NCBI GenBank assembly: GCA_019749805.1
Contig: JAIEPH010000023.1
Span: 27,084 to 91,083 of the forward strand
Direction: 5' to 3'
DNA: 64,000 nucleotides
Source: Mycobacteriaceae bacterium
Lineage (GTDB): Bacteria; Actinomycetota; Actinomycetes; Mycobacteriales; Mycobacteriaceae
The translations under genes and the position numbers were made by a program. Within the stretch, counting starts at the first letter, position 1; each line of letters begins with the position of its first letter. Shown here piece after piece: positions 1 through 9,265 of the stretch. The notes under the pieces are model-generated. The model was not told the origin of the DNA. It saw nothing but the letters and a program-made list of their open reading frames with translations, and did no database searches.

Positions 1-262
1 CGGAGTGATCGCGCATGAGTGTCGCCAAAGCCCGCAGCGCGGTGGCGCGCTGGCGAGGCGTCCGCAGCGCCCACTCGCGTTGAGCGGCATGTGCAGTTGT
101 CACCACCCTGTCGACATCTTCGCCGCTGCAGTCGGGCACCTGGGTCAGCACGTTGCCGGTGCACGGGTCCTCGACGTCGTAGACGCTCTGGCTCTGCAAA
201 GTCGCGGCACCTAGGGGTAGCGTCCACGTTCTCATGACTGCACTGCGTGCGTCGTCTACCAC
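1..262 (-). CDS. Aldehyde dehydrogenase, N-terminal part (runs off the left edge)
   Basis: Only the first 87 codons are in the window. Translating the minus strand from a GTG at 262-260 gives a typical aldehyde dehydrogenase N-terminus (YDVEDPCTGNVLTQVPD, then a run rich in Ala and Arg ending in MRDHS). An AAGGAGG Shine-Dalgarno lies 6 bases upstream of the GTG, which fixes the start better than the in-frame ATG nine codons later. Catalytic Cys and Glu lie outside the window. It follows the epoxide hydrolase on the same strand after a 139-bp gap that contains a candidate IclR-type operator at 312-324, so it probably has its own promoter. An NAD(P)-dependent aldehyde-to-acid step in aromatic catabolism is inferred from context. 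Confidence 0.8.
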   Translation of the reverse strand, partial: MVDDARSAVMRTWTLPLGAATLQSQSVYDVEDPCTGNVLTQVPDCSGEDVDRVVTTAHAAQREWALRTPRQRATALRALATLMRDHS

Positions 263-311
263 TCGTAGCCTCCTTGACAGTTGACACGTGCCCCTATGTT
301 CGTACGTGTCC

Positions 312-324
312 TCTTGCTAGCAGA
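312..324. promoter_or_regulatory. Candidate IclR-type operator upstream of the aldehyde dehydrogenase
   Basis: TCTTGCTAGCAGA fits TCTG-N5-CAGA with one mismatch, 50 bp upstream of the GTG start at 262. It belongs to the group described for the palindrome at 36231-36253. Confidence 0.4.
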
Positions 325-401
325 TCGGATCTCCGCAATGCAGAGAGTTTAGCTCATCGCAGGTGTGCTACCAAGGCTTCGTGGCCTGCCAACTGGCCGT
401 A

Positions 402-1544
402 TCACCGCACGGTTTCGAAGAATTCGCGGACGTCGTCGACAAAGAGACCCGGTTGTTCCAAAGCGGCGAAGTGCCCGCCGCGCGGCATGGTCGTCCAGTG
501 GGTGATGTTGTAGATCGGTTCGCACCAACTTCGTGGTGAGCGCAGGACCTCCTTGGGAAAGGCAGCAATACCGGTGGGCAATTCCACACGAGTTGTCGCG
601 TCCAGGGTCTTGAAGCTCTCCCAGTACAACCGGGCCGACGAGGAGCCACTGTTGGTAGCCCAGTAGATCATGACGTTGTCGAGGAGCTCATCGCGGCTGA
701 GCACGTTCTCGGGATGCCCGTCGCAGTCCATCCACGCTGCGAATTTCTCGACGATCCACGCCATCTGGCCGACTGGCGAATCGGCCAGTCCGTAGCCTAT
801 GGTCTGTGGCCGGGTGGATTGCTGCTCGGAATAGCCTGTCCCCCAACGCTGATGAGCCGTCAGGGCGGCCAGGGCCAGCTGTTCTTCCTCGGTCGGATCG
901 GCGATGCCGCCCGCGGGAGGGTAAGCGATCGGCATGTTCAGATGGATGGCGGCGCAGTGGCCGCGGTTGCGGCCCATTTGTGTGGTGATAGCTGCTCCCC
1001 AGTCGCCGCCTTGGGCACCGTAGCGCTCGTAGCCAAGTCGCAGCATGAGCGCCTCCCACGCCTGCGCGATTCTTTCAACACCCCACCCGGAGTGGGTGGG
1101 CTTGCCGGAGAAGCCGTAGCCGGGAAGCGCCGGGCAGACCACGTGGAAGGCGTCCTCGGCGCGTCCGCCGTGGGCAGTCGGATTGGTCAGTGGCTCAATC
1201 ACGTTGCGGAACTCCACGATCGAGCCAGGCCAACCGTGGGTGATGACCAGCGGGAAAGCCTCTTCGTGCGGAGATCGCTGGTGAATGAAATGGATGTCCA
1301 CGCCGTCGATTTCGACGATGAACTGATCGAATCGGTTGAGGGCGGCTTCACGGGACCGCCAGTCGTATACGTCGGCCCAATACGCGGTCAGGTCGCGGGT
1401 GTACCCGAGTGGGATGCCCTGGGTCCAGTCCTGTACACACTCGGCTTCGGGCCAACGGGTCCGCGACAGACGCGTTCGTAGATCATCGAGAACGTCATCA
1501 GCGACGTCGATGCAAAACGGTCTCACCGCCGGCAGACCACTCAA
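402..1544 (-). CDS. Epoxide hydrolase (EHN domain plus alpha/beta hydrolase)
   Basis: 380 residues. The first ~110 form the EHN (epoxide hydrolase N-terminal) domain and the rest an alpha/beta hydrolase. The HGWPGS oxyanion motif, the QGGDWGA nucleophile elbow with the catalytic Asp and a C-terminal GGHFAALE segment with the catalytic His identify the family. Members open epoxides to diols through an Asp ester intermediate. The start is a TTG with a GGAGGT Shine-Dalgarno 6 bases upstream. It lies 73 bp after the last mce-locus gene on the same strand and may be co-transcribed. Hydrolysis of arene or alkene epoxides made during PAH oxidation is inferred; the substrate cannot be read from sequence. 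Confidence 0.88.
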   Translation of the reverse strand: MSGLPAVRPFCIDVADDVLDDLRTRLSRTRWPEAECVQDWTQGIPLGYTRDLTAYWADVYDWRSREAALNRFDQFIVEIDGVDIHFIHQRSPHEEAFPLVITHGWPGSIVEFRNVIEPLTNPTAHGGRAEDAFHVVCPALPGYGFSGKPTHSGWGVERIAQAWEALMLRLGYERYGAQGGDWGAAITTQMGRNRGHCAAIHLNMPIAYPPAGGIADPTEEEQLALAALTAHQRWGTGYSEQQSTRPQTIGYGLADSPVGQMAWIVEKFAAWMDCDGHPENVLSRDELLDNVMIYWATNSGSSSARLYWESFKTLDATTRVELPTGIAAFPKEVLRSPRSWCEPIYNITHWTTMPRGGHFAALEQPGLFVDDVREFFETVR

Positions 1545-1617
1545 AATCCCACCTCCTCACACGCTGCCATCGGGCTGACGAGGGAGACACCAGCAGACCT
1601 TGAGGTTGGGATGGTGC

Positions 1618-2271
1618 TCATTTCGGCTCGAAACCCGATATCAGCCAGCGGGATCCGACTTTGTCGAGGCTGACCTGAACGACGGAGTCGGTGTCTGTCG
1701 GCGCGTCGTTGCCCACGGTGGTGGTTTGGTCGACAAACACCAAGACGATGGCACGGTTCTTACCGGCGGACACGGAGGCAGCGGCTGACACCCTGGCGGT
1801 GGCCGAGATTCGCTTCTGCTGTGCTCCCGGAATTACGACATCGTCGGTCAACGATGTATATGAGTCGCGAAGCGGTCCCGTCAGTCGATCGCGCGCATCC
1901 TTCAGTTTCTCGGCTGCCGTTTCAGGCGTGTAGGACAGCATCGCGACCGTCGCTTCGGTGGCGACCTGAACGGTTTCCGCGCGGGCGCGGTCCGTGCCAG
2001 CGGCGGTCCCCGCTTGATACTTGAAGTAGGCCGCACCCAGCGCCAACAACAACGCGATAAAGGGCAAGAGCCAGAATGCGAGCATCCGCACAAAGGTGCC
2101 GCGACGATCGTCTGTCGAGTCGACATCGCCAGGGTCCTGGCATTCTGGCGCGTCGCCGGACTCACATCCCGACGAGTTGCTCGATGCGTTCCCGGGTGAT
2201 GGCGGTGGATCGTCGACTTCGGCGGAGTGGACGGCATCATCCTGTTCATCTTTCGCTGGTGAAGTCCTCAC
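1618..2271 (-). CDS. Mce-associated membrane protein (second)
   Basis: 217 residues from a GTG at 2271-2269 that overlaps the previous stop as GTGA; a longer ORF from 2340 is open but would overlap its neighbour by more than 70 bp. An acidic, disordered N-terminus precedes one membrane helix (MLAFWLLPFIALLLALGAAY). After it comes the extracytoplasmic domain typical of Mas proteins, with Thr/Val-rich strands and a C-terminal W-L-I-S-G-F-E-P-K. In mycobacteria these proteins are encoded at the end of mce operons and are thought to support assembly or stability of the Mce transporter. It is the last gene of the coupled yrbE-mce-mas chain. Confidence 0.82.
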   Translation of the reverse strand: MRTSPAKDEQDDAVHSAEVDDPPPSPGNASSNSSGCESGDAPECQDPGDVDSTDDRRGTFVRMLAFWLLPFIALLLALGAAYFKYQAGTAAGTDRARAETVQVATEATVAMLSYTPETAAEKLKDARDRLTGPLRDSYTSLTDDVVIPGAQQKRISATARVSAAASVSAGKNRAIVLVFVDQTTTVGNDAPTDTDSVVQVSLDKVGSRWLISGFEPK

Positions 2272-2915
2272 GATACGAACTCCACGTCGGCGACCTTCAC
2301 ATCGTTGCCAACCTTCTGCACCGTGACGCGCATTCGCCATGCTCGGGGCTCCTGTTCGGGCCCATCGCCGACAGTGGTCTTCACGCTGACCGCGACCAGC
2401 ACTTGGGCCGTGTCATGAGACTGGGACTCCAAGCCCGCCTCAGTAATGGTGCCGACCGATTTGGACTTCACTTTGTTGACCACGTCGATGAATGGTTGTG
2501 ACCGCTGGGAGAACTCGTCGTAGAACGTGCCAGTCGCCGAGTCGAGAATGCGCTTAGTGTCGGCATCGGCGTGCTGCCAGTCGATCGTGGTTAGATCCAG
2601 TGCTCCTTGACGTCCGACCTGAACAAACAGCTGCCGTTGTTCGGAGGACTCATGCGTTTGGCGGGCCTGGTAGCCCAGCCAACTGGCTAGTGCGGCCATC
2701 GTCACGGCCGCCAGCAACCCCATCACAAGCGCTAGTCGCTGCGGCGGCATCGGGGTTCGCGAGGGGGGCGCGGTGTCCCCATGTTGTTTTTCGTTGGCGA
2801 CTTCGGGGTCCCCGCCGTCGGCGCCTTCGGCCGAACCGACATCGACGGTGTCATCAGGGGCCGTCCCACTCGCTGTGGGATCGTCGGCCGGGTCGTCGGC
2901 GGTGTGGATGGTCAC
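2268..2915 (-). CDS. Mce-associated membrane protein (first)
   Basis: 215 residues. A long Asp/Ala/Gly-rich N-terminus of about 60 residues is followed by one transmembrane helix (LALVMGLLAAVTMAALASWL) and a Mas-type domain ending V-K-V-A-D-V-E-F-V-S. The GTG start overlaps the mceF stop as GTGA, and its own stop overlaps the next gene as GTGA, so it is translationally coupled on both sides. An accessory role in the Mce lipid or hydrophobic-substrate importer is inferred from family and position. Confidence 0.82.
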   Translation of the reverse strand: MTIHTADDPADDPTASGTAPDDTVDVGSAEGADGGDPEVANEKQHGDTAPPSRTPMPPQRLALVMGLLAAVTMAALASWLGYQARQTHESSEQRQLFVQVGRQGALDLTTIDWQHADADTKRILDSATGTFYDEFSQRSQPFIDVVNKVKSKSVGTITEAGLESQSHDTAQVLVAVSVKTTVGDGPEQEPRAWRMRVTVQKVGNDVKVADVEFVS

Positions 2916-4372
2916 CGTTCACCGTCCTTTGGCGGAAGCAGCATGTCCTGCCAGGTCTGATCCCCGGCAGCATTCCGGCCCAAATCCGCCTGCCTGTACT
3001 GTTTTCCATCCGGTCCGATGTAGCTGCCTGTGCTCGGGTCGTACTCGGCGACCGGAATCGGGGCGGTCGCCGGCACCGGGGTGGGCGGTGGCGTTCCTGG
3101 CGGCAGCTGCGGAACCGCCTGACCGGACAGCGTCGCATTCGGATCGCCTTTCCAGTTGGTGCCGTCGTTGAGTGGTACGTAGTTTTCGTCGCTTTCGCAC
3201 ATCTTCACCGTGGGCGCACGCTTTCCCGGCCGAGTCACACAGGGCAGGTTGCGCGCTCCGCGGACGTTCGTGAGGCCGGATTCCTGCGGTATCCGGCAGT
3301 AGAAGTCACCGGCGGGCTTCGGTGGGTAATCCACTTCAGACGGTACGCGTTGCTGTTGGGCGGGTAGGTATCCCGTTCTGCACGGCGGGGGCACATTGAG
3401 GTTCAGGTTGAAGGACAAGAACACACCTTTGTAGTCCTGTTTGGTGTTTCGGTTGGCCAGTGCGGCACCTTGGAGGCCGGCGATCTCAATCGGGTAGAGG
3501 GCGAGGATCTGCTCGAGATTAGGTTGATAGGTCAGGGCCACTTGCCCGAGGCTGACCATATTGGCCAGCAGGATGGGCAGAGTGGGCCGTACGCGGTCAA
3601 ACAGCTGACGTACCTGGTCAGCGGCGGGGGGTCCGTTGACCAGTAGGCCTTTCACCGATTCGTCGTGCAGCTGCAACTGATTGGTGATTTGAGCGAGATT
3701 GGCTGCCCAGGTCTGGATGGAGTCGGAGGTTTCGGTCTGGGTATCAAGGACGGGCTTGGATTCGTCGATCAGGGTGGTCAGTGCAGGCAGGTTGTTGCGC
3801 GCATCGATCGCGAGCGTGGTGGCACCCCGGGTCAGCCGGGAAAGTTCAGGCCCCAGACCACCGAAAGCCGTGTAGGACTCGTCGATCACCGTTTTGAGGT
3901 TGTTGCGCGGGATCGCTTGGACACCGGTGTTGACACCCCGCAGCAGTGCGTTGATGTCGGCAGGGACCGAGGTGCGGTCGGCCGATATCACGTCGCCGTT
4001 CTCCAACGGCGCGCCGTCACCGCTTCGCGGGACGAGGTCGACGAACAATTCGCCTACCGCGGTCTGGCTGCCCACGTGAGCGTCGAGGTCGGCCGGGATC
4101 TTGATGTCTGACTGCAGCGACAGCACGGCGTCGACGCCCGTGTCACTGAGGCGGACATCTGAGACCCGGCCTACCGTCGCGCCGCGGTAGGTCACGTTGG
4201 CGTTGTCGTACAGGCTTGCTGAGTCCTGAAGCTTCATGGTGACCTGATAGCGGCCGACACCGAAGAGCAGGCTCGGCAGCCGAAGGTAGTAGAAGCCCAT
4301 GGTTCCACCGGCCAACAGCGTCACCGCTCCGAACACGGCCAGCTGCACCCGAACTCGTTTACTCAGGTACAT
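2912..4372 (-). CDS. mceF: Mce family protein MceF
   Basis: 486 residues. The ATG at 4372 overlaps the mceE stop by one base (TAATG) and is preferred over the longer ORF from 4459. An N-terminal membrane anchor (VQLAVFGAVTLLAGGTMGFYY) is followed by the MCE/MlaD domain (YRGATVGRVSDVRL, then VDAVLSLQSDIKIPADL) and a long helical region. The C-terminus is Pro-rich and contains Cys pairs near V-P-P-P-C and F-Y-C-R. MceF is the sixth Mce subunit; in mycobacteria MceA-F form the periplasmic conduit of an ATP-driven importer for lipids, sterols or similar hydrophobic molecules. The substrate of this locus is unknown; its neighbourhood suggests an aromatic or lipid-like compound. Confidence 0.92.
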   Translation of the reverse strand: MYLSKRVRVQLAVFGAVTLLAGGTMGFYYLRLPSLLFGVGRYQVTMKLQDSASLYDNANVTYRGATVGRVSDVRLSDTGVDAVLSLQSDIKIPADLDAHVGSQTAVGELFVDLVPRSGDGAPLENGDVISADRTSVPADINALLRGVNTGVQAIPRNNLKTVIDESYTAFGGLGPELSRLTRGATTLAIDARNNLPALTTLIDESKPVLDTQTETSDSIQTWAANLAQITNQLQLHDESVKGLLVNGPPAADQVRQLFDRVRPTLPILLANMVSLGQVALTYQPNLEQILALYPIEIAGLQGAALANRNTKQDYKGVFLSFNLNLNVPPPCRTGYLPAQQQRVPSEVDYPPKPAGDFYCRIPQESGLTNVRGARNLPCVTRPGKRAPTVKMCESDENYVPLNDGTNWKGDPNATLSGQAVPQLPPGTPPPTPVPATAPIPVAEYDPSTGSYIGPDGKQYRQADLGRNAAGDQTWQDMLLPPKDGER

Positions 4373-5511
4373 TACGGTCCTTGGTCCAACCGGTAGGGGA
4401 CAATTAGCGGATTTCGCGCGGTGTAGGGGCTTGGCAGTTGCCCGATCGTGCGGCCCCACTGCAATTCGAGTTCGGTGAGGTTGCCTTCGAACCGGGTACC
4501 GGTGAATAGCGCCGCGTCGATGCGACTTAATGTCAAGTCGACGATGGTGGTGATATTGGCGTAATCACCCCGCCACCACTTGGTCAGGTTGTCTTTCACA
4601 AACGGAATCGTGGTGAACAGGTTCAGTGAACGGGTCAACGCGGGACCGGCGTTCGCCAGTGATTCCAGTACCGGTCCCAGGTCGTTCAAGATCTGGATCA
4701 ATGACTCCTGCGACTGGTTGACTGTGTCGGCGGCCAGTGCGCCGAATTTGCCGAGCTGGTCGACCGCCTCCACGAGCTGGTCGCGTTCGGCGTTAATCAC
4801 CGCCAGCGCGTCGGGAATCGTTTCTAGCGCCTTGTCGATGACCGGTTTTTGTGCGGCGAACTGGGCGGCCAGATTGTTGAGGCTCTCGGTGGCCGCGATG
4901 ATGTCGTCGATTTGACCGTTGACGTTGGCGGTGAAGGTGTCCAGTTGTGTGAGCAGGCTGCGGAATTCGTTTTCGCGGCCTCCCAGCGCGGACGTGAGTG
5001 CTGTGGTGATGTCCTGTACCTGCCCCACTCCGCCGCCGTTGAGCAGGAGGGAGACCGACGCCAGGGTCTGTTCGGTGGACGGGTAGGCCCCAGCCGAGGA
5101 CAACGGAATCAGCGAACCGGCCCGGAGTTTTCCCGCCGGGCGAACATCGGTGGGGGGCGCCAACTCGATGTGTAGCGAGCCCAGCAGGCTGGTTTGACCC
5201 AGCGACACGGTCGAGTTGGCGGGAAGGTCGACGCCACCATCGAGTGCGAGGGTAAGCAGCGCATGCCACCCTCGACGCTCGATCTTCGTGACCGTACCCA
5301 CATTGACGTCACCCACTCGGACACGCGAGTTCGGCTGAAGGTTTTCGACATCGGGCATTTCGGCTTGGATCGTGTAAGAGCCCTGCCCGTGGCCTTGCGT
5401 CCCGGGCAGCCGAAAGGAGTTCAAGCCGCGAAAACCGCATCCCGGCAGCGCGGCGATGGTCAGCGCGATCACGAGCACCGCGGCGGCACGAAAGCAGCGC
5501 TTCCCCGTCAT
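4372..5511 (-). CDS. mceE: Mce family lipoprotein MceE
   Basis: 379 residues. The signal peptide ends in a lipobox (I-A-A-L-P-G-C, Cys at residue 26), so this is the lipid-anchored subunit (LprK position). The MCE domain (VRVGDVNVGTVTKIE, TLALDGGVDLPANSTVSLGQ) is followed by a helical domain. The ATG overlaps the mceD stop as ATGA. It is the fifth Mce subunit in the standard order. Confidence 0.93.
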   Translation of the reverse strand: MTGKRCFRAAAVLVIALTIAALPGCGFRGLNSFRLPGTQGHGQGSYTIQAEMPDVENLQPNSRVRVGDVNVGTVTKIERRGWHALLTLALDGGVDLPANSTVSLGQTSLLGSLHIELAPPTDVRPAGKLRAGSLIPLSSAGAYPSTEQTLASVSLLLNGGGVGQVQDITTALTSALGGRENEFRSLLTQLDTFTANVNGQIDDIIAATESLNNLAAQFAAQKPVIDKALETIPDALAVINAERDQLVEAVDQLGKFGALAADTVNQSQESLIQILNDLGPVLESLANAGPALTRSLNLFTTIPFVKDNLTKWWRGDYANITTIVDLTLSRIDAALFTGTRFEGNLTELELQWGRTIGQLPSPYTARNPLIVPYRLDQGP

Positions 5512-6857
5512 GAGCCGCCCCCGGGTGGAATCATCATGCCGGGCAGCCCGGCGGCCGGATCGGTGGGCTGACCCGACGGGCCAGAAACCGGCACCGGGGC
5601 TTCAGCAGGCAGCGCTGGCCCGGCAAGCGGTGGCGGCGCATTCGGGTCGGAGGCGGTTGCATCGGGTGGCGAAATCGGTTGCGGCGGAACGTAGTCCGGC
5701 CGCATCCAGTCCTCACTGTACGTCACTTCATTCGGCCGGGCGCTGGCCTGGACGAACGGGTTCACCCCGATCGGGGGGAAGTTATATTGGCGGTTCTTGA
5801 TGATCGGCGCCAAGTACTGCACGCATAATTTCGCCGATTGTTCGCTGTTCAGTCGCGAGGCGGCCTGTACTGCGCCGCACAAAAAAGTAATTGGATCCGA
5901 AAAGTTGGCGACGTTGAGCACTCCGGTGAGTGTGCCCTGGGCGGGCTTGTAGAGGTTGGCGGCGTTTGACAACGTCGTCGGCGCGATATGCAGCAGCTGT
6001 TTGATGTCGTCGATGCTGCCCGTCAGTGCATCGGAGACCGACGTCAACTTGTCCGACGTGGCGCCGATCGTCTCGCGGTTTGCGGCGACGAAGGCCGTCA
6101 GGTCGCCCACCACGTCATTGAGGTTCTTCACAGCGTCCCCGACTTCGGTCGGGTTGTTGGTCAGGAGCCCGGTTACCGCCGCCAGGTTCTGATTCAGCTG
6201 ACGTACCAGCACAGTGCTGTCCTGCAGCGCAGACACGAGTGTCGAAAGATTCTTGACGCTGCTAAAGATGTCCGGGCTGTGATCGGCTAGCGCGGACACC
6301 GACTGTGACAACTTGATGATGGCGTCGCGTATTGCCGGGCCTTGGCCACGCAAGTTGTCGGCGGCGGTGTTTACCAGGGCGCCCAGCGTGCTGACTCCGC
6401 CGGGCTCGGTTGGCTGCAGCAGTGTCGTCAACCGTTCGAGCTGTTGCCGGAACTCGTCGAACTCCACTGGAACAGCGGTGCGTTCTCTGGGGATGACGGC
6501 GTTGTCCTGCAGCATCGGGCCACCGGTGTAGCCGGGGGTCAATTGGATGGCGCGAGAGGTCACCAGCGTCGGCGACAGGATCACCGCTTTGGCCTCGGCG
6601 GGCACCGTGTATTTGGCGTCGAACCAGAACGCGATTTTGACTAGTGTGGGCTGCGGTTCGATGGCCTCGATCCCGCCTACGCGAACGCCCTTTATACGCA
6701 CATCATCGCCGACGAACACTCCGTTGCTGTTGTCGAAGTAGGCGACGACGTGCACACGATCGACCTGGTGTGCCGCACGCGTCACCGCAATCGCGCCGCC
6801 CACAATGAGGCTGACCAAAACGATTGCCAATGCGAGTTTGGTCCGAGAGTTTGTCAT
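5508..6857 (-). CDS. mceD: Mce family protein MceD
   Basis: 449 residues. It has an N-terminal membrane helix (LALAIVLVSLIVGGAIAV), an MCE domain with VFVGDDVRIKGVRVGGIEAI and a long helical middle. A Pro-rich C-terminus ends in poly-Gly. ATGA overlaps couple it to mceC upstream and mceE downstream. It is the fourth subunit of the Mce hydrophobic-substrate importer. Confidence 0.93.
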   Translation of the reverse strand: MTNSRTKLALAIVLVSLIVGGAIAVTRAAHQVDRVHVVAYFDNSNGVFVGDDVRIKGVRVGGIEAIEPQPTLVKIAFWFDAKYTVPAEAKAVILSPTLVTSRAIQLTPGYTGGPMLQDNAVIPRERTAVPVEFDEFRQQLERLTTLLQPTEPGGVSTLGALVNTAADNLRGQGPAIRDAIIKLSQSVSALADHSPDIFSSVKNLSTLVSALQDSTVLVRQLNQNLAAVTGLLTNNPTEVGDAVKNLNDVVGDLTAFVAANRETIGATSDKLTSVSDALTGSIDDIKQLLHIAPTTLSNAANLYKPAQGTLTGVLNVANFSDPITFLCGAVQAASRLNSEQSAKLCVQYLAPIIKNRQYNFPPIGVNPFVQASARPNEVTYSEDWMRPDYVPPQPISPPDATASDPNAPPPLAGPALPAEAPVPVSGPSGQPTDPAAGLPGMMIPPGGGS

Positions 6858-8182
6858 GGTCTGCCTTGGGGGATCGAGGAGTCTGTTGGTCCGGGCGCGA
6901 CTTCGTCGGGCGCCGGCACGAAGACCGGGCTTGGCGTCGGCGGCTGTGGGAACTGCTGATCGGGTGGCGGGGGTGCCGGCGGACCTGGCGGCGGGCCGCC
7001 TGGCGGCGGGGCCGGTACGGGTTCGCGGTACGGGTAGCGGGGATCGCCCGGGTTTCCAGTGATCGCATCCGGCAGAGTCAATTTGGGGTCGCCGCCCTGG
7101 CCGGTCCTCGGATATGGAATCGGTAGCGCCGGGGTGCCGGGCTGGCCCACCTGGGGGTCGGTGCGCTCGGAGGGCAGCAGCACGTTGGGATCCAGACCGA
7201 GATCGGAGAATGCCGCATCGACGAACGGTTGAATGAACTGTCCAGGCACTAGGTTGGCGAGGTAAGCGTTGAAGAAGGGACCGGCAGCGACGGTCTCGCC
7301 GAACTGCATTGCATAGGCCGCCAGTCCTTTGATGGACTCTTGGATCTGAACTTTCCGGTTGTCGAGGATCGCGAGAACCTCGTTGAGTTTGTCGAGTGCA
7401 GGTTTGAGCGTCGTCTTGTTTTCCGCAATGAACCCGGCGATCTGCCGACTGAGCTGAGTGATGTTCGTCGAGATCTCATCCAGCGCAGCGCTTTGCGAAC
7501 GCAGCTGCGCCAGCAACGCATTGGTGTCGGAGATCAGACGCACTATGTCGGTAGTGCGTTCGCCCAGGACGGTGGTCGCCTTGGCGGCGTTCGCGAGCAG
7601 TTCGCGCAGCCGGGCATCGCGCTGGTTGAGAGTTTCCGAGAAACGTGCGACACCTGCGACGGCGAGGCGCAGGTCATCGGGGGTGTCTTGGAGCGTCTGG
7701 GACAGCACTGTTAACGACGTTGACAGCTGCTCGGTGTCGAGCCCGCTGATGGTAGTCGTAAGGTCTCCGAGGGCGTCCGGCAATTGATACGGTGAGGTCG
7801 TCCGCTCGACAGGGATGGCGCCGGAGAGTGTCCCCGCGCCGCGGGTGGTGAGATCAAGGACCTTATTGCCAAGCACACTGGTCGTCTTGATCGACGCCTC
7901 GCTGCGGTCCCCCAGCCGGATACCGTCGGCCACCGTGAACTTGACCAGTACCCACTGCCCGTCGAGCGTGATGCTCTCGACTTGGCCGGCGGGAGCGCCC
8001 GACACCCGCACCGGGGCTCCGGTGGTCAGTCCACCAGCCTCGTCGAAATATGCCGAATAGGTCTTGCCGGAGGAGACGAACGGCAGCTTGCTGTAGTTGA
8101 GCGCGCCGACTACGAGCACGGCGGTGGCCAATACACCGATGGTTCCCATGAGAACGAAGTTGCGCTCCGCGAACGGCTTCAT
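6854..8182 (-). CDS. mceC: Mce family protein MceC
   Basis: 442 residues from the ATG at 8182, which overlaps the mceB stop as ATGA; an ATG four codons earlier is possible but less consistent with the coupling. One N-terminal membrane helix (VLMGTIGVLATAVLVVGAL) leads into the MCE domain (GAPVRVSGAPAGQVESITLD) and a helical region. The long C-terminus carries Pro/Gly tracts (PAPPPGGPPPGPPAPPPP), a habit of mycobacterial MceC and MceD. It is the third subunit of the transporter. Confidence 0.93.
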   Translation of the reverse strand: MKPFAERNFVLMGTIGVLATAVLVVGALNYSKLPFVSSGKTYSAYFDEAGGLTTGAPVRVSGAPAGQVESITLDGQWVLVKFTVADGIRLGDRSEASIKTTSVLGNKVLDLTTRGAGTLSGAIPVERTTSPYQLPDALGDLTTTISGLDTEQLSTSLTVLSQTLQDTPDDLRLAVAGVARFSETLNQRDARLRELLANAAKATTVLGERTTDIVRLISDTNALLAQLRSQSAALDEISTNITQLSRQIAGFIAENKTTLKPALDKLNEVLAILDNRKVQIQESIKGLAAYAMQFGETVAAGPFFNAYLANLVPGQFIQPFVDAAFSDLGLDPNVLLPSERTDPQVGQPGTPALPIPYPRTGQGGDPKLTLPDAITGNPGDPRYPYREPVPAPPPGGPPPGPPAPPPPDQQFPQPPTPSPVFVPAPDEVAPGPTDSSIPQGRP

Positions 8183-9207
8183 TGGGGTGTGCACCTGCCG
8201 CTACTTTGTCCGACCAGCTTGATGTACACGGGTTGTCCGCCCTTTCCATTCACTTTCAGCAGCAGATCGCACAGGTAAAAGGCGAAGTAGTTGCCGTAGA
8301 GCCCTTGCCGCAGCAGTACTCGGTAGGCGTCGGGCAATGTATTGAGGAGGTTGTCGAAGTAGTCACGATCTGCGAGCACAGCGGTCGCGGTGCGATCGGT
8401 CTCGTGCACAGTTTTCTGCAGCGGTGGTCGGGCTTGTGCGAGAAGGTCGGCGATCGAGCGGGCAGCCTCGTTGGCGTAGGCCACTCCGTTGCTGATGTCC
8501 TGCTTGCGGGCTTGCAGCCCGTGTACGAGCTCCGACAGCGAGTCGATAGCCTTGCCGAATTGCTCGCTGTGCTCGCCCAGCGATCCCAGCACCGCGTTCA
8601 AGTTGACGATGGTCTGCCCGATCAGCTCGTCTCGGTCGGCCAGAGTGTTCGTCAGCGCTGCGGTCTGAGCCAGTATGGAACCGATTGTGGCGCCTTGACC
8701 CTGAAAAGCTGCGATGAGTTGGCTGGTGAGAGTGTTGACCTGTGTGGGGTCCAGGGCGCGGAACAGCGGCCGGAACCCACCGATCACCGCGTCCAGATCC
8801 AGTGCGGGCGCGGTGCGATTCAACGGAATTGTGTCGCCGGGCCGCAGTTTCTTGGTCCCGCCCGCGCCTTCCTCGATCGCCAGGTAGCGGTCTCCGATCA
8901 GGTTGTCGTATTTGATGACAGCGCGGCTGCCGTCGGTGAGTACCACCGAGTCGTCGGCCCCGAACTCGACCTGGACCGTGGAGTCATCGCGGACTGTGAT
9001 TGTTTGGACCTTGCCGACCTCCACACCGGCGATGCGGACGAAATCCTCGCTCTCCAGTCCGCTGACGTTGGTGAAGACAGCGGTATAGGTCTGTTCGCGC
9101 TCGAAGCGCAGCTGCGCGAAGACGGCAAAGAGGGCAAATGCACCCAGAGCGCACACGAGCACGAAGATGCCGAGGCGCCACAAGACAGCCGACACTCTAT
9201 TGGTCAC
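8179..9207 (-). CDS. mceB: Mce family protein MceB
   Basis: 342 residues from a GTG at 9207-9205 with GGAGGGG nine bases upstream. This gives the usual MceB length; the ATG at 9228 is the alternative, and the ORF extends open to 9363 inside the mceA tail. An N-terminal helix (WRLGIFVLVCALGAFALFAV) precedes the MCE domain (ESEDFVRIAGVEVGKVQTIT). The C-terminus (GNYFAFYLCDL, then SSGRCTPQ) is MceB-like, with two Cys. There are 58 bases between the mceA stop and this start, the only open junction in the yrbE-mce run. Confidence 0.92.
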   Translation of the reverse strand: MTNRVSAVLWRLGIFVLVCALGAFALFAVFAQLRFEREQTYTAVFTNVSGLESEDFVRIAGVEVGKVQTITVRDDSTVQVEFGADDSVVLTDGSRAVIKYDNLIGDRYLAIEEGAGGTKKLRPGDTIPLNRTAPALDLDAVIGGFRPLFRALDPTQVNTLTSQLIAAFQGQGATIGSILAQTAALTNTLADRDELIGQTIVNLNAVLGSLGEHSEQFGKAIDSLSELVHGLQARKQDISNGVAYANEAARSIADLLAQARPPLQKTVHETDRTATAVLADRDYFDNLLNTLPDAYRVLLRQGLYGNYFAFYLCDLLLKVNGKGGQPVYIKLVGQSSGRCTPQ

Positions 9208-9265
9208 GGCTATGCTCCCCTCCGACATTTGCGGGTATGTTTCGAACCATTTGCGTGGCGGGCGG

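Noticed and set aside
714..1481. Long plus-strand frame opposite the epoxide hydrolase
   Set aside because: It is the shadow of a well-supported gene; similar long antisense frames occur opposite most genes here because of the high GC content.
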